Assembly (NCBI GenBank): GCA_017483305.1
Contig: JAFULC010000020.1
Span: 1-64,000 of the forward strand
DNA: 64,000 bases
Direction of reading: 5' to 3'
DNA from: Clostridia bacterium
GTDB taxonomy: Bacteria; Bacillota; Clostridia; Oscillospirales; CAG-272
Shown: positions 1 through 8,922 of the stretch, in pieces
Layout of the letters: each line of letters begins with the position of its first letter
How positions within the stretch are numbered: position 1 is the first letter of the stretch
The notes under the pieces: generated by a model
Seen by the model: only the letters and a program-made list of their open reading frames with translations
Told to the model about the DNA's origin: nothing
Databases searched by the model: none
Made by a program: the position numbers and the translations under genes

Positions 1-106
1 CACCAGCGTTTATTCCGCAAATAGCTACATCGAAAGGGCAATCGCGGCGGGCAATGACCTTGCCGTACGCGCAAAAGCGTTTATTGATGCCGTAATGGAG
101 TCGTGA
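1..106 (+). CDS. 3' end of an unidentified gene (partial)
   Basis: An open frame enters the window (first full codon at base 2) and stops at TGA 104-106, leaving 34 residues with an Ala-rich helical look. This resembles the last repeat of a TPR/Sel1-type protein, but too little remains to name it. Its stop lies just before the next gene, so the two are probably cotranscribed. Confidence 0.55.
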   Translation, partial: TSVYSANSYIERAIAAGNDLAVRAKAFIDAVMES

Positions 107-108
107 AA

Positions 109-2001
109 ATGAGCAAGGCGAACGAAAAATGGTCGGGATATATTCTCCGACTTGAACGCGAAACACACGAATATAAATACGGCGATTGGTACGATCACTC
201 GTGGAACGAGGTCTATGAGATCAAACGAGGCGCAGATAAAGACAGCCGCGGTGAGCGGATAAGGATCTGCTGGCTCGACGGCGACGAGATCGGATTTACG
301 TTTTTCGACGAAGAAACGTCGGCGGACGGAATCGGCGGCAGGATCTCGGTATCCGAGCCCAAGGTCTGCCTGCGCAGCAAGAATGAGCAGGGCGGCAGAA
401 ACGAATACGCGTACTCGAGAAGCGATCACGTCGTGCTGAAGCTCGAGAGGGTGAGCGGTACCGAAAACGGTGCGGCAAAGCCCGAGAGTCAGACCGACGA
501 CGAGAGCTGGAGGGCTGCGGACGAGCTTTTCGAGAAGGACAACAAGGCGGGATTTGAGGCTTGGCTTAAGCTCTGCGAGAGCGGTCACGCCCGTGCCGCA
601 AGCTCGGTCGCATACTGCTATCGCTGGGGCTACGGAACAGAAAAGGACGTCGAGCGCGCGATAGAATATTACAAGCTTGCGATAGCTCGCGGATATCCGG
701 CATACTCCTTTTTGGGATGGCTTTACAACGATTTTGACAGAAATGATGAGGCGCTTGAGATCCTGATCTGCGGCGCGCGCGCAAACGATGCGGCATCATA
801 CGCCGCGCTTTCAATACTGCATCCGAATGCCACGGAGAACGGATACGTCGCGGCATATCTTGCGTCGCGCGCGTTCGAGCTCGACAAAATGGAGGGTAAC
901 AGCCTTGGACTGTGCTACCTTGATAGGTCGTACTTGCCCGTGGTCTATCCTTACGCGAAGTATTGCTTTAAGGCACGCGGACTTTCGAGGGAGGATATTG
1001 AGGCTTGCGGCTTCAAGCTTCCTAATTATTGGGACGAGATCGAGCCGATCGAGCCCTGCTATCCCTCGTTTGCGCTTACGCTTGATACCCTTCAGGATGC
1101 GCCGAATCCCGCGGATCTGCACAGAGAGGGCTTGGAGCTGCTCTACGGAGATGATCCGAATGAGGCCGAGGGACTTGCCAAGATCAAACTTGCGGCGGAG
1201 TGCGGATACTGTCCTGCAATAATAAGCGCGTTTTCAAGAGAGCTTGACGGCTATTTCGAGATGCTGGAGCTCGGCGCGTTTGATTTCGGCGACGCGGAGT
1301 GCATAGAGGCGCTTGCGGTCTTATTGGGAGAGCAGGTGAGCTATTACGAGGGCGATGCGAAGCTTAATATAGTTGACAAGCTCTGGTCACTTCGCAAAAA
1401 GCTCCACCCTTACACAGAGATAAAGGATGAGATCGTAAAGGAAATGTGCGAGAGCTTTACGGAGAGCTACGCCGCGATGCATAAGGCAGAGAAAAAGCCC
1501 GTGTTCAAGAGTCTTTTCGCGGAGCCCTTTGATATGGCGGCTCTGGTTTCGGAGCTCGAGACGCGTCCCGCGCCCGAGAGCTGCAGGGAGATCGACGAGC
1601 TTCTGTCAGATTTGCCGATCTGGAGCTCGTTTATCAACAAGACACCGACGCCCGAGCAAAGGAGAGCCACAGCGCTTCTCGACGAAAAGCGCCGCGATCC
1701 CACGGTCGAGGAGCTTTTGTATCTGGCGGATATTTATTGCGGTAAGTATCACCGAATCCGCAAGGACGGTGAGGTCACTGCCTTCAAGCCTGAGGAGGCA
1801 GAGAAGCTTTACAGACGCTACTGCGAGCTTACGGGAAGCGATGAGATAGAGTATATTTTGAATAATTTTGAGCGCTTCAGCCGTCTTTGCGGCGAGAGCG
1901 TTCTCGAAAGGCAGGCGAATGACGACCGCGAGCCCTACCGCGACGGAGGACTCTCAAGCTCGCGCGATCCCGATTCGCCCGAATGGAAGGGAGGGACTTA
2001 A
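109..2001 (+). CDS. Sel1/TPR-repeat protein of unknown function
   Basis: Predicted protein of 630 residues without signal peptide or membrane segment, so probably cytoplasmic. Residues about 1-110 form an acidic, aromatic-rich domain I do not recognise. Residues about 130-265 carry Sel1-like helical repeats, seen as the pattern A..G...A...LG..Y..G.g...d...A...Y..A...G. Such repeats usually mediate protein-protein contacts. The ATG at 109 is chosen because GGAG at 97-100 lies 8 nt upstream; an in-frame GTG at 103 has no usable spacing. The next gene begins directly after the stop codon, so they form an operon. Sel1 and DUF1963 genes often sit together in accessory clusters of gut Firmicutes, sometimes beside toxin-immunity genes; that role is only a guess here. 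Confidence 0.75.
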   Translation: MSKANEKWSGYILRLERETHEYKYGDWYDHSWNEVYEIKRGADKDSRGERIRICWLDGDEIGFTFFDEETSADGIGGRISVSEPKVCLRSKNEQGGRNEYAYSRSDHVVLKLERVSGTENGAAKPESQTDDESWRAADELFEKDNKAGFEAWLKLCESGHARAASSVAYCYRWGYGTEKDVERAIEYYKLAIARGYPAYSFLGWLYNDFDRNDEALEILICGARANDAASYAALSILHPNATENGYVAAYLASRAFELDKMEGNSLGLCYLDRSYLPVVYPYAKYCFKARGLSREDIEACGFKLPNYWDEIEPIEPCYPSFALTLDTLQDAPNPADLHREGLELLYGDDPNEAEGLAKIKLAAECGYCPAIISAFSRELDGYFEMLELGAFDFGDAECIEALAVLLGEQVSYYEGDAKLNIVDKLWSLRKKLHPYTEIKDEIVKEMCESFTESYAAMHKAEKKPVFKSLFAEPFDMAALVSELETRPAPESCREIDELLSDLPIWSSFINKTPTPEQRRATALLDEKRRDPTVEELLYLADIYCGKYHRIRKDGEVTAFKPEEAEKLYRRYCELTGSDEIEYILNNFERFSRLCGESVLERQANDDREPYRDGGLSSSRDPDSPEWKGGT

Positions 2002-2562
2002 ATGAGTAAAGCGATCAAAATTTCGGTCAAGAAAGCCCCCGAGGACTACGATCTCGGCGCGAGCAAATTCTTTGGCACTCCCACGATTCCGCTTGCGTGG
2101 CAGGAGGATTTCTGGGACGACGAGATCTTCTTTTGTCAGATAAGGCTTTCGGATATTGCCGCGCTTGACACCGAAAATAAGCTTCCACACACGGGCTATC
2201 TCTATATCTTCTTACACACTGACGGTGGAGATTATAATTTAGAGGCAGATGTGCGCTACTTTGACGGTGAGCCCGAGCTTGCCATTGATGATTTCAACCT
2301 TGAGGTCGAGGGCTATGAAAGATTCAACGATGCGTACTTGATGGAGTTCTGCGAGATCGGCGAGGGCGAAGCCTGCACGCGCCTTCTTGGTATTCCGAGC
2401 GACTGGAATTACGAAGATGAGCCCTCAAAGCTCCTTTTGCAATTCGATCCTTTGGACAGTGAAATGGAATTTCTAGACCACCTTGACGGGTTTCTCTATT
2501 TTTTCTTTGGCAAGGACGAAAACGATCTTGAAGGCGCAACCTTGGTGGAAGAATACAGTTGA
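2002..2562 (+). CDS. DUF1963 (YwqG-like) family protein
   Basis: Protein of 186 residues. The pattern SKFFGTPTIP followed by W, then FFCQIRLSDIA and the acidic GYLYIFLHTD segment, matches the DUF1963/YwqG fold, whose biochemical function is unknown. It is shorter than many members. The ATG follows the TAA of the Sel1 gene directly, and its ribosome site (GGGAGG) lies inside the end of that gene, indicating translational coupling. The protein is strongly acidic. DUF1963 members occur in immunity-like clusters, but nothing here proves that role. Confidence 0.75.
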   Translation: MSKAIKISVKKAPEDYDLGASKFFGTPTIPLAWQEDFWDDEIFFCQIRLSDIAALDTENKLPHTGYLYIFLHTDGGDYNLEADVRYFDGEPELAIDDFNLEVEGYERFNDAYLMEFCEIGEGEACTRLLGIPSDWNYEDEPSKLLLQFDPLDSEMEFLDHLDGFLYFFFGKDENDLEGATLVEEYS

Positions 2563-2598
2563 TCAATTCCGAATCGTTTGAAAAGGAGGTACAACACG

Positions 2599-2808
2599 AT
2601 GCTGAAACACGATCCTGTGGAAGATACCCCCGCATTTCAAGCCATCAAAAATGAGCTTGAAGCAAAAATCATTGCAAAAATCGGCGAGAACAGCGGTATG
2701 GGATATTGCTACTTATATTGGGAAACCAAAAGGGATATTTTGAAAAAAGATTACGGCATAGAATGGAGATCTCCTGCTGAGCTAAATCCCAGAGTATATT
2801 TTGATTGA
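2599..2808 (+). CDS. Small hypothetical protein
   Basis: Protein of 69 residues with no recognised family. The ATG at 2599 is supported by AGGAGG at 2584-2589; a TTG at 2578 in the same frame lies upstream of that site and is not the start. The middle is helical and charged, and the C-terminal half contains a GYCYLYWETKRDIL stretch. It sits 36 bp after the DUF1963 gene and is probably the last gene of the same operon. It could be a small immunity or accessory protein, which is inference from position only. Confidence 0.6.
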   Translation: MLKHDPVEDTPAFQAIKNELEAKIIAKIGENSGMGYCYLYWETKRDILKKDYGIEWRSPAELNPRVYFD

Positions 2809-2919
2809 TATTTCTTATCTTGCGATGATGAGATGGGTGCAAAGCGTTTTGTGAAAATCACCCATAACTCCCAAAAATGCACTCGTTTTGAAAGAGCATC
2901 AAAATTTTAGATTACTCAC

Positions 2920-2957
2920 AGAAAAGAGCCGATGGATTCTTCCATCGGCTCTTTTCT
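2920..2957. terminator. Bidirectional intrinsic terminator
   Basis: A perfect 17-bp stem (2920-2936 with 2941-2957), a 4-nt TTCT loop, and A/T tracts at both ends. Confidence 0.85.
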
Positions 2958-3108
2958 GCTTCGACAGGGCGGTCTCACTTGAATCTGTCGCCAAGCCGCA
3001 GGCTTGTGCAAGGGTACTTCGTCGACAACTTTCATCCCCCACCAAGACTCGTTTTTTGCCGTGAAATTCATTAATTTTAGGGTTTTCGCTCCACTTTCGA
3101 AAAGCCAC

Positions 3109-3137
3109 TTGACAAGCTTTTTTGGACATGCTATACT
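3109..3137 (+). promoter_or_regulatory. Sigma-A promoter of the 3171 lipoprotein
   Basis: TTGACA at 3109-3114, a 17-bp spacer and TATACT at 3132-3137. Confidence 0.8.
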
Positions 3138-3170
3138 GACCTTACAATTCTACTTTTGGAGGAAATTTCG

Positions 3171-4121
3171 ATGAAAAAGCTTGCTGCGGTTTTGATGTGT
3201 TTGACGATGGTATTAACGCTCTTTTCGGGTTGTATAAACGATCAGAATGGCGAAGAAACGACTACAACCAACGATGTTCCTCCCTCATCAAACGATATTG
3301 CCATGCAGGCCTACGAGGCGGCAACCAATGATGAGATCAGCGTGTTTGATGAGCACTTGGGTGAAATAAAATTAAAGGACTGCCGTTTTCCAAGCAATAA
3401 TATAAGGCTTGGTGAGTGCGAGATTCTCAGCAAAGCAATTTTGGATATAGACGGGGACGGAGTTAACGAATACGTTATTCAATCGGAAGCGAAGGATCAT
3501 ATAGTATTACGCTACTATAACGGCAAGGTTTACAGCTATTGCTTTGACAGCAGTATTTTCTACAATTTAAACACCGACGGCTCTTTTTATTGGAGCGATT
3601 CTTACGAATCTGAAAATTGGGCTCACGGATTAAGTCGAGTCACTTTTAACGGATCTTCATTGAATATCGAAGAAATATACAGAATAAAGCACGCAAACCC
3701 TCTTGACTTTTATGAAGACCTTGAATTTTACGTAGGCGGCGAGCAGCTCACACGTGAAGAGTTTTTTGAATATAACAAACACAGAGAGATAGTGATCTTC
3801 TCTCCGCTCGATATTTCGTGTGAGTATCCGATATCTTCGGAAAAAGCCTATGAGCTTGCTTCAAGCTATTGGAAAATTGAAAGCGGAATGACCGAGGGGG
3901 CTGCCGGTACACACATATTATACAAAATTGTAATTTCAGAAAAGCCGAACGGCGATACGCCGACCTACCGTATTTGTTTGCAGGCGGAATGGTATCGCAA
4001 CCACGTACCTGATTCGGCGTACAGTCTGCTACCGCAATCCGTGGTTACGCATAAGGAATTATTTGTTGATGCCGTAACGGGAGAGTGTTGGGTGAAAAAA
4101 ACAAATTCCGAGCTTGGCTAA
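3171..4121 (+). CDS. Predicted lipoprotein with Ca-binding-like motif
   Basis: Protein of 316 residues starting with a type II signal peptide: Lys-Lys, a hydrophobic core, and lipobox LFSGC with the lipidated Cys near residue 20. A Thr/Ser-rich linker (ETTTTND) follows, typical of surface lipoproteins in this organism. Near residues 90-105 the sequence DIDGDGVNEY is a calcium-loop or FG-GAP-like motif. The rest is beta-rich and not assigned to a family. The ATG at 3171 follows GGAGG with good spacing; the in-frame TTG at 3156 overlaps that site. It has its own promoter and terminator, so it is monocistronic and surface-anchored. Confidence 0.8.
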   Translation: MKKLAAVLMCLTMVLTLFSGCINDQNGEETTTTNDVPPSSNDIAMQAYEAATNDEISVFDEHLGEIKLKDCRFPSNNIRLGECEILSKAILDIDGDGVNEYVIQSEAKDHIVLRYYNGKVYSYCFDSSIFYNLNTDGSFYWSDSYESENWAHGLSRVTFNGSSLNIEEIYRIKHANPLDFYEDLEFYVGGEQLTREEFFEYNKHREIVIFSPLDISCEYPISSEKAYELASSYWKIESGMTEGAAGTHILYKIVISEKPNGDTPTYRICLQAEWYRNHVPDSAYSLLPQSVVTHKELFVDAVTGECWVKKTNSELG

Positions 4122-4168
4122 AGAGAATGATCTGTTACCGCGATGAAGTTATGACAGCTTTGTGGCGT

Positions 4169-4202
4169 GAAAAGATCCGATGGGAATCCATCGGATCTTT
4201 TC
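4169..4202 (+). terminator. Intrinsic terminator
   Basis: A 15-bp stem (4169-4183 with 4188-4202), a GAAT loop, and a T-run inside the right arm. Similar in design to the hairpin at 2920. Confidence 0.85.
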
Positions 4203-4297
4203 TGCTTTAAAATGGAGATTTTGTGCGAAAATCGAGTCAAAAGGCTCAAAAAAGTTTGAAAACCGTTAAAAACTGTTCTTGAACAATTAAATTTAAG

Positions 4298-4326
4298 TTG
4301 CAGGGCTCTTTTATTTTTATTATAAT
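4298..4326 (+). promoter_or_regulatory. Sigma-A promoter of the GH42 gene
   Basis: TTGCAG at 4298-4303, 17-bp spacer, consensus TATAAT at 4321-4326. Confidence 0.75.
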
Positions 4327-4388
4327 GTAGTTAGTAGACGGAGCTTGTCCTCGGTCTGACTTAAATTATTCAACAACGGAGGAATATC

Positions 4389-6431
4389 ATGTTTTTTGAC
4401 GAGATTGTTCACGGAACACAGTATTACCGATCGCCTACGCCTCTGCCCGAGGAATGGGAGGGCGATATTGATCGCATGGGCGACTTCAATCTGGATACCT
4501 TTCAGATAAGGATCAACTGGAGAAACAACGAGCTTCGCGAGGACGAATACGATTTTTCCGACGTTGACAGACTGCTTGAGCTTGCAAAGAAGTACAACCG
4601 CAAGGTCGTTATGAAATTCCTGCTCGAATGCGCTCCCCAGTACATATTCGACAAGTACGACGGAGTCAGAGTCGGTCCTAAGGGCGAGAGACTTCGCGGA
4701 GGCTATCACGGTGCGTTCTTTGGCGGATGGAAGCCCTGCTTTACCAACGTGCACGTTAAGGAAAGGGCCATGAAGTTCGTTGACAAGGTCGTTGAGAGAT
4801 ATTACAAGGACGAAAGTATAATTCTCTGGAACGTCTGGAACGAGCCGAGAAACAGACCCATTGAGGAATGCTTCTGCGAGCACTGCCGCAAGGCCTTTGG
4901 CGGATATCTCAAGGAAAAGTTCGGTACGGTTGAGGCTCTTAACAAGTTCTACGGTGCGACCGAGGAGAGCTTTGAGAATGTCAATCTCCCCATAATGGCG
5001 CACGGATATTGGGATATTTACGAATTCAAGAAATTCAAGGGCGGAGTTGACATATACAACGCTCTGCGCTTTGTTTACGACGGCATCCGCAAGTACGACA
5101 AGGTTCGTCCGATCATGTCTCACATCGGATTTACGAGCGCATTTCAGCTCTCACTGACCGACGTTTGCGACGATTTTACCGTTTCAAAGGCGGTCGATTT
5201 CTGGGGTACGTCCGTGCCTTGCGATACTACTATGAACACGCACGAAAACCGTCTCGATTTCCAGATGCTCAACGACTTTTTGCGCGCGGTTGACAAAAAT
5301 TACTTTGTACACGAGATCTATCCCGGACTTGGAACCTTCCGCAAATACGACACGCCCTACGACATGAATTTCAAGGTGTACAGCTCGCTTGCAAGCGGAA
5401 CGAAGGGGCTTGTTTATTGGCAGTACCGCTCCGAGAGGGTAGGACACGAGAGCGATTGCTCGGGCATTATGTACATGGACGGCACGCCCAGACCCGTGGC
5501 TTACGAGGTCAAGGATTTTGGCGCAGAGCTCAAGCAGAATCGCGAGAGCTTTGTCGGCTGCGAGGCGGCGCCTGCCGATATTGCGATCGTTTTTGATTTC
5601 AATTCATCACTTATCTCTATGATAGACGACAGCATCGGCGCGGATTACACGTTTGATTGGTGCAATCCCAAGTTCTATTACAGATACGCTCACGCGGGAA
5701 TGTACCGCTTGCTGCGCGACCGCAATTACAGAGTTGATTACGTCGGTGTTACAAGCCCCGAGAGCTTTAAAAATTACAAGGTTCTTTATTTCCCCTATTA
5801 CACGATGCTTGATCCTGAGATCATTCCGTATCTCGAGAGCTTCCTCGAGGGTGGCGGCAAGATCATTGCGGACGAGGGCTTTGGTATGAGAACCCAGAAC
5901 ACCTGGATGCAGCCTTACGACGTTGATTGCAAGCCCATAATGAACGTGAGAATGCGTCACCGTCACGTTGTTCGCGGTGAAACGCTTGAATATGCGGGCA
6001 AGGTTGGTGCGATCGCGCCCTACGTGACCGATTATGAGGTCGAGGGCGGCGAGGTTCTGTCATCCTTGAATACGGGTGCTGCCGCAATACGCGAGATCAA
6101 GTACGGAAAGGGAAGCTTCTATCTTTGCAGCTTCTCGCTCGGATACAGCTATTACCAGAGCAACGCGGATATTTGGGCGGATGTTGTGGAGGATCTTATT
6201 GCCGACGCTGATATTGCAAAATATCCTTATGCCGACGTGAAGGGCGAGGTGTACGAAAAGCGTCTTGAAAAGGACGGTACGGAAATAATCTTTATTTTCA
6301 ACAGCTCCGAGGAGGAGAAGAGAATTGAGATCAAGGAAACTGTTGCTTCCGTGGGCGGAAGCGGCGTGCTTGAAGGAAAAGCTCTCGTTATTCCTGCAAA
6401 GTCGACGGCTTTTGTAGTCGCTGAAAAATGA
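4389..6431 (+). CDS. Beta-galactosidase, glycoside hydrolase family 42
   Basis: Protein of 680 residues, the usual GH42 size, with no signal peptide, so it acts in the cytoplasm on imported galactosides. The N-terminal TIM barrel (about 1-390) holds the acid/base in WNVWNEPR (Glu152) and the likely nucleophile in VHEIYPG (Glu309). Four cysteines (C117, C161, C163, C166) match the GH42 zinc cluster. A trimerisation-type domain (about 395-600) and a small C-terminal beta domain follow. The ATG at 4389 follows GGAGG. It is alone between its own promoter and terminator, with no transporter beside it. Family assignment is secure; the exact linkage cut is not known. Confidence 0.92.
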   Translation: MFFDEIVHGTQYYRSPTPLPEEWEGDIDRMGDFNLDTFQIRINWRNNELREDEYDFSDVDRLLELAKKYNRKVVMKFLLECAPQYIFDKYDGVRVGPKGERLRGGYHGAFFGGWKPCFTNVHVKERAMKFVDKVVERYYKDESIILWNVWNEPRNRPIEECFCEHCRKAFGGYLKEKFGTVEALNKFYGATEESFENVNLPIMAHGYWDIYEFKKFKGGVDIYNALRFVYDGIRKYDKVRPIMSHIGFTSAFQLSLTDVCDDFTVSKAVDFWGTSVPCDTTMNTHENRLDFQMLNDFLRAVDKNYFVHEIYPGLGTFRKYDTPYDMNFKVYSSLASGTKGLVYWQYRSERVGHESDCSGIMYMDGTPRPVAYEVKDFGAELKQNRESFVGCEAAPADIAIVFDFNSSLISMIDDSIGADYTFDWCNPKFYYRYAHAGMYRLLRDRNYRVDYVGVTSPESFKNYKVLYFPYYTMLDPEIIPYLESFLEGGGKIIADEGFGMRTQNTWMQPYDVDCKPIMNVRMRHRHVVRGETLEYAGKVGAIAPYVTDYEVEGGEVLSSLNTGAAAIREIKYGKGSFYLCSFSLGYSYYQSNADIWADVVEDLIADADIAKYPYADVKGEVYEKRLEKDGTEIIFIFNSSEEEKRIEIKETVASVGGSGVLEGKALVIPAKSTAFVVAEK

Positions 6432-6438
6432 TATTAGT

Positions 6439-6468
6439 AGCAGCCGCAAATTTTTGCGGCTGCTTTTG
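6439..6468 (+). terminator. Intrinsic terminator after GH42
   Basis: AGCAGCCGCAAA (6439-6450) pairs with 6453-6464, followed by a short T-run. Confidence 0.8.
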
Positions 6469-6504
6469 CGTCGCTTTTGGCGGGATGTTATTTTTATGTG
6501 CTTG

Positions 6505-6533
6505 TTGACAAGCGAGTGATTTTATGGTACAAT
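6505..6533 (+). promoter_or_regulatory. Promoter of lipoprotein copy 1
   Basis: TTGACA 6505-6510, 17-bp spacer, TACAAT 6528-6533. The spacer is the same as that of copy 2. Confidence 0.8.
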
Positions 6534-6567
6534 GTGAATACAATAAAATTTATGTGGAGATGATTTT

Positions 6568-8598
6568 ATGAAATCCCAAATTTTAAGAGTATTAGCTTTT
6601 ATTTTGTGTCTTGCGACTCTTGCTTCGCTCGTTGCTTGTAACGGCGGACAGGGAAACGTGACTGATGAGACAACCGAAAACGTCACAAACACCGATGAAA
6701 CAACGGTTGGCGATGAGACTACGGCCGGCGATGAAACAACGGCTGGCGATGAGACCACCGATGAGGAGAGCGAGACCGAGTTTACTCCTCCCGAGCTGAC
6801 GGTTGAGGAGGCTGACGGCGTGGCTACCGTTACCACGGCAACCGGTCTTTCCTACAAGGCGAGCGGCTACGACTCGATCAACGGAGCCTCCTTTGTGTTC
6901 CGCACGAAGCTTGAGATCAGCTTTGCAGATGACACCTTTACCGAAAAGTTCAACCGTATGACTATGCAGTACAGGGCAAACGGTCCCGTTCGCATTTACG
7001 TGACCTATGCCAATTACATTGGAGAGGACGTTGTTGCAGATTTCTTCGTTGAAGAGGGAGAGGGCAGCTTCTCGGGTCTGATCCTTGATTACCTTGATAA
7101 GAGATCGGCCACCAATATTACAAAGATCGCAGTCGAGCCCTGCAAGGAAAAGAAGGTTTCCTTTACTCTTTACGGTATTGAGACCGAGAAGATCGATTAC
7201 TACATCGGAAGCTACGGCAGCACCAAATTCTATATCAGCAACGAGCGCTTTAAGCTTGGAGTTGATATGGGCTGGGGTGGTGCGATCTGCTATCTTGAGG
7301 ATTTTAACTGTAATGTTTCGGGACTCCAGAATCTTGTAAATAAGGCTGACGAGGGAAGACTTATCCAGCAGTCCTACTACGGCACGCCTACCATTCCCGG
7401 CGTTTACGAGCCCGGCGAGTTTAACGGATCGCAGTGGAACTATAATCCCGTTCAGGGCGGTGATAAGTACGGAAACGACAGCCGTATTATCGACATTGTA
7501 GTTACCGATACAAGTATTTATATTAAAGGTCAGCCTCAGGACTGGTCGCTTAACGGTGCTATTACGCCAAGCTACATGGAGAACTGGTACATACTGCATG
7601 ATGATCACGTTGAGGTCAAGAACCGCTTCGTTGATTTCTCGGGATGGAATCACCCTATAACGACGCAGGAGATCCCCGCGTTCTATACTGTAAGCTATCT
7701 TGATACGTTCGTTTGGTATGACGGCATTGATCCTTGGACAGGCGGAGAGCTTTCGTTTGAGCGAAATCTGAATTTCTGGGGTGATCCTAAATATGCTGCG
7801 GATTGCAGGTTTGCACTCAGACAGTCCAACACCGAGGCGTGGTGCGCTTGGGTTAACGATGCGAATAATTACGGAATGGGTGTTTACGTTCCTAATGCCG
7901 ACGTGTTCTTCGCGGGAAGAAACGCTTATAACGGTTCTCCGGATCCCGACGACGGCGCTTGTGGGTATGTGGCGCCTCTTAAGAGCCTCAGACTCGTTTC
8001 CTACGAGGCGCTTGAGTATAGCTATCTTATCGCGACGGGAACGGTTGAGGAGATCCGCGCGACCTTTACAAAGCACAAGGATTTTACTGACAATGCGTGT
8101 CTGAGCAAAAACAGCTCGTCCTTGCGCTTGCCCGACGGAGATCTTGATCTTAGTCTTATGGATTTCTCCAAGGAGAAATATTGCAGTATTTTCACAAACC
8201 CCAACAATACGACGCTTGAATACGATGCGACCGAGCAGGCACTTAAGTGCACTGTGACCGGCGGAGATCCCTATGCTGCTATTGAATTCGGTGCTTCGCA
8301 GACGGTCTACAATGCCGAGAGCTTTGGCACTATTGAGGTCGTTTATATGATCCCCACTACTAACTCGACAACGAATTATAACATGGAGCTCTTCTTGTCT
8401 ACCGGAACGACTGCCAGCGCAGTTGGCGGCAAGAGCGTTACCGGTCAGCTTATTGCTGACGGCGAATATCATACTTTGACGATAGACGTTTCGAGTCGGG
8501 CGTTCTGGTCGGGCAAGATCAATCAGATAAGATTTGACTATTTCAGCGGCGCGGCAGAAGGCGACGTGATCTACGTTAAGTCTATCGAGCTTAAGTGA
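6568..8598 (+). CDS. Secreted lipoprotein of unknown family, copy 1
   Basis: Protein of 676 residues with a lipoprotein signal peptide (lipobox SLVAC near residue 24), then an acidic Thr-rich linker containing the hexapeptide GDETTA in tandem. Region A (about 75-215) looks beta-rich, region B (about 215-490) is rich in Trp, Tyr and Gly, with motifs GVDMGWGGAI, GRLIQQSYYG, NPVQGGD and QPQDWSLNG, and region C (about 510-676) looks like a jelly-roll carbohydrate-binding module. No catalytic family is recognised. The Trp/Tyr-rich core and surface location suggest binding or processing of a polysaccharide, which is inference. The long minus-strand open frame over it is a codon-bias shadow. Paralog: 8923-10917. 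Confidence 0.85.
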   Translation: MKSQILRVLAFILCLATLASLVACNGGQGNVTDETTENVTNTDETTVGDETTAGDETTAGDETTDEESETEFTPPELTVEEADGVATVTTATGLSYKASGYDSINGASFVFRTKLEISFADDTFTEKFNRMTMQYRANGPVRIYVTYANYIGEDVVADFFVEEGEGSFSGLILDYLDKRSATNITKIAVEPCKEKKVSFTLYGIETEKIDYYIGSYGSTKFYISNERFKLGVDMGWGGAICYLEDFNCNVSGLQNLVNKADEGRLIQQSYYGTPTIPGVYEPGEFNGSQWNYNPVQGGDKYGNDSRIIDIVVTDTSIYIKGQPQDWSLNGAITPSYMENWYILHDDHVEVKNRFVDFSGWNHPITTQEIPAFYTVSYLDTFVWYDGIDPWTGGELSFERNLNFWGDPKYAADCRFALRQSNTEAWCAWVNDANNYGMGVYVPNADVFFAGRNAYNGSPDPDDGACGYVAPLKSLRLVSYEALEYSYLIATGTVEEIRATFTKHKDFTDNACLSKNSSSLRLPDGDLDLSLMDFSKEKYCSIFTNPNNTTLEYDATEQALKCTVTGGDPYAAIEFGASQTVYNAESFGTIEVVYMIPTTNSTTNYNMELFLSTGTTASAVGGKSVTGQLIADGEYHTLTIDVSSRAFWSGKINQIRFDYFSGAAEGDVIYVKSIELK

Positions 8599-8600
8599 TC

Positions 8601-8660
8601 ATGGCGGCAAAGCCGACTTCGACCGTTACGGTCTGAGAAGAAAGCGGCAAGGCGGAATGA
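8601..8660 (+). pseudogene. Remnant of the small gene that follows copy 2
   Basis: Directly after copy 1 the DNA matches the start and end of the gene at 10920, but bases equivalent to 10965-11153 (189 bp, 63 codons) are missing and codon 12 has changed from GGA to TGA. Only ATGGCGG...AGAAGAAAGC joined to GGCAAGGCGGAATGA remains. It is a decayed copy from the tandem duplication. Confidence 0.85.
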
Positions 8661-8666
8661 GAATAT

Positions 8667-8700
8667 ATAAAGGGTCGGTTCGATTGAACCGACCCTTTAT
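8667..8700. terminator. Intrinsic terminator (GGTCGGTTC hairpin)
   Basis: A 15-bp perfect stem (8667-8681 with 8686-8700) and GATT loop. Near-identical hairpins recur at 11179 and 11449. Confidence 0.85.
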
Positions 8701-8825
8701 ACCGTCGAAAAAGCTGTTCTGCCGCCAGTAGAAAAAATCAGAGATAGAAGAGCAGCATAAAAGAAAAAGGCTCTAAAAAGATAAGCACAAGAATTTCATC
8801 GAGAAATCCCTGTGCTTGCTTTTTC
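8667..8825 (+). repeat. Intergenic repeat element, direct copy
   Basis: About 155 bp comprising the GGTCGGTTC hairpin, a block with AAAAAATCAGAGATAG, and a second hairpin AAGCACA...TGTGCTT. An inverted copy lies at 11318-11476. No open frame is seen. Confidence 0.75.
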
Positions 8826-8860
8826 GTTACTTTTGGCGGAATGTTATTTTTATGTGCGTG

Positions 8861-8889
8861 TTGACAAGCGAGTGATTTTATGGTACAAT
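8861..8889 (+). promoter_or_regulatory. Promoter of lipoprotein copy 2
   Basis: TTGACA 8861-8866, 17-bp spacer identical to copy 1, TACAAT 8884-8889. Confidence 0.8.
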
Positions 8890-8922
8890 TAAGCATAATA
8901 AAATTTATACGGAGATAAGTTT

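Larger units (their letters stand above)
2809..3170. other. Intergenic region with terminator and promoter
   Basis: A 362-bp gap without a credible gene. It holds a strong hairpin at 2920-2957 ending the upstream operon and a sigma-A promoter at 3109-3137 for the next gene. The middle part (2960-3090) shows a few short palindromes only. Confidence 0.6.
6471..8660 (+). repeat. Tandem duplication, unit 1
   Basis: First copy of a direct repeat of about 2.2 kb. It covers the upstream sequence (ggcgg[ga]atgttatttt), the promoter, the lipoprotein gene and the remnant of the small trailing gene. Unit 2 is 8826-11175. Confidence 0.85.
8599..8922. other. Gap between the two lipoprotein copies
   Basis: 324 bp holding the small-gene remnant (8601-8660), a terminator (8667-8700), an intergenic repeat (8667-8825) and the promoter of copy 2. 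Confidence 0.7.
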
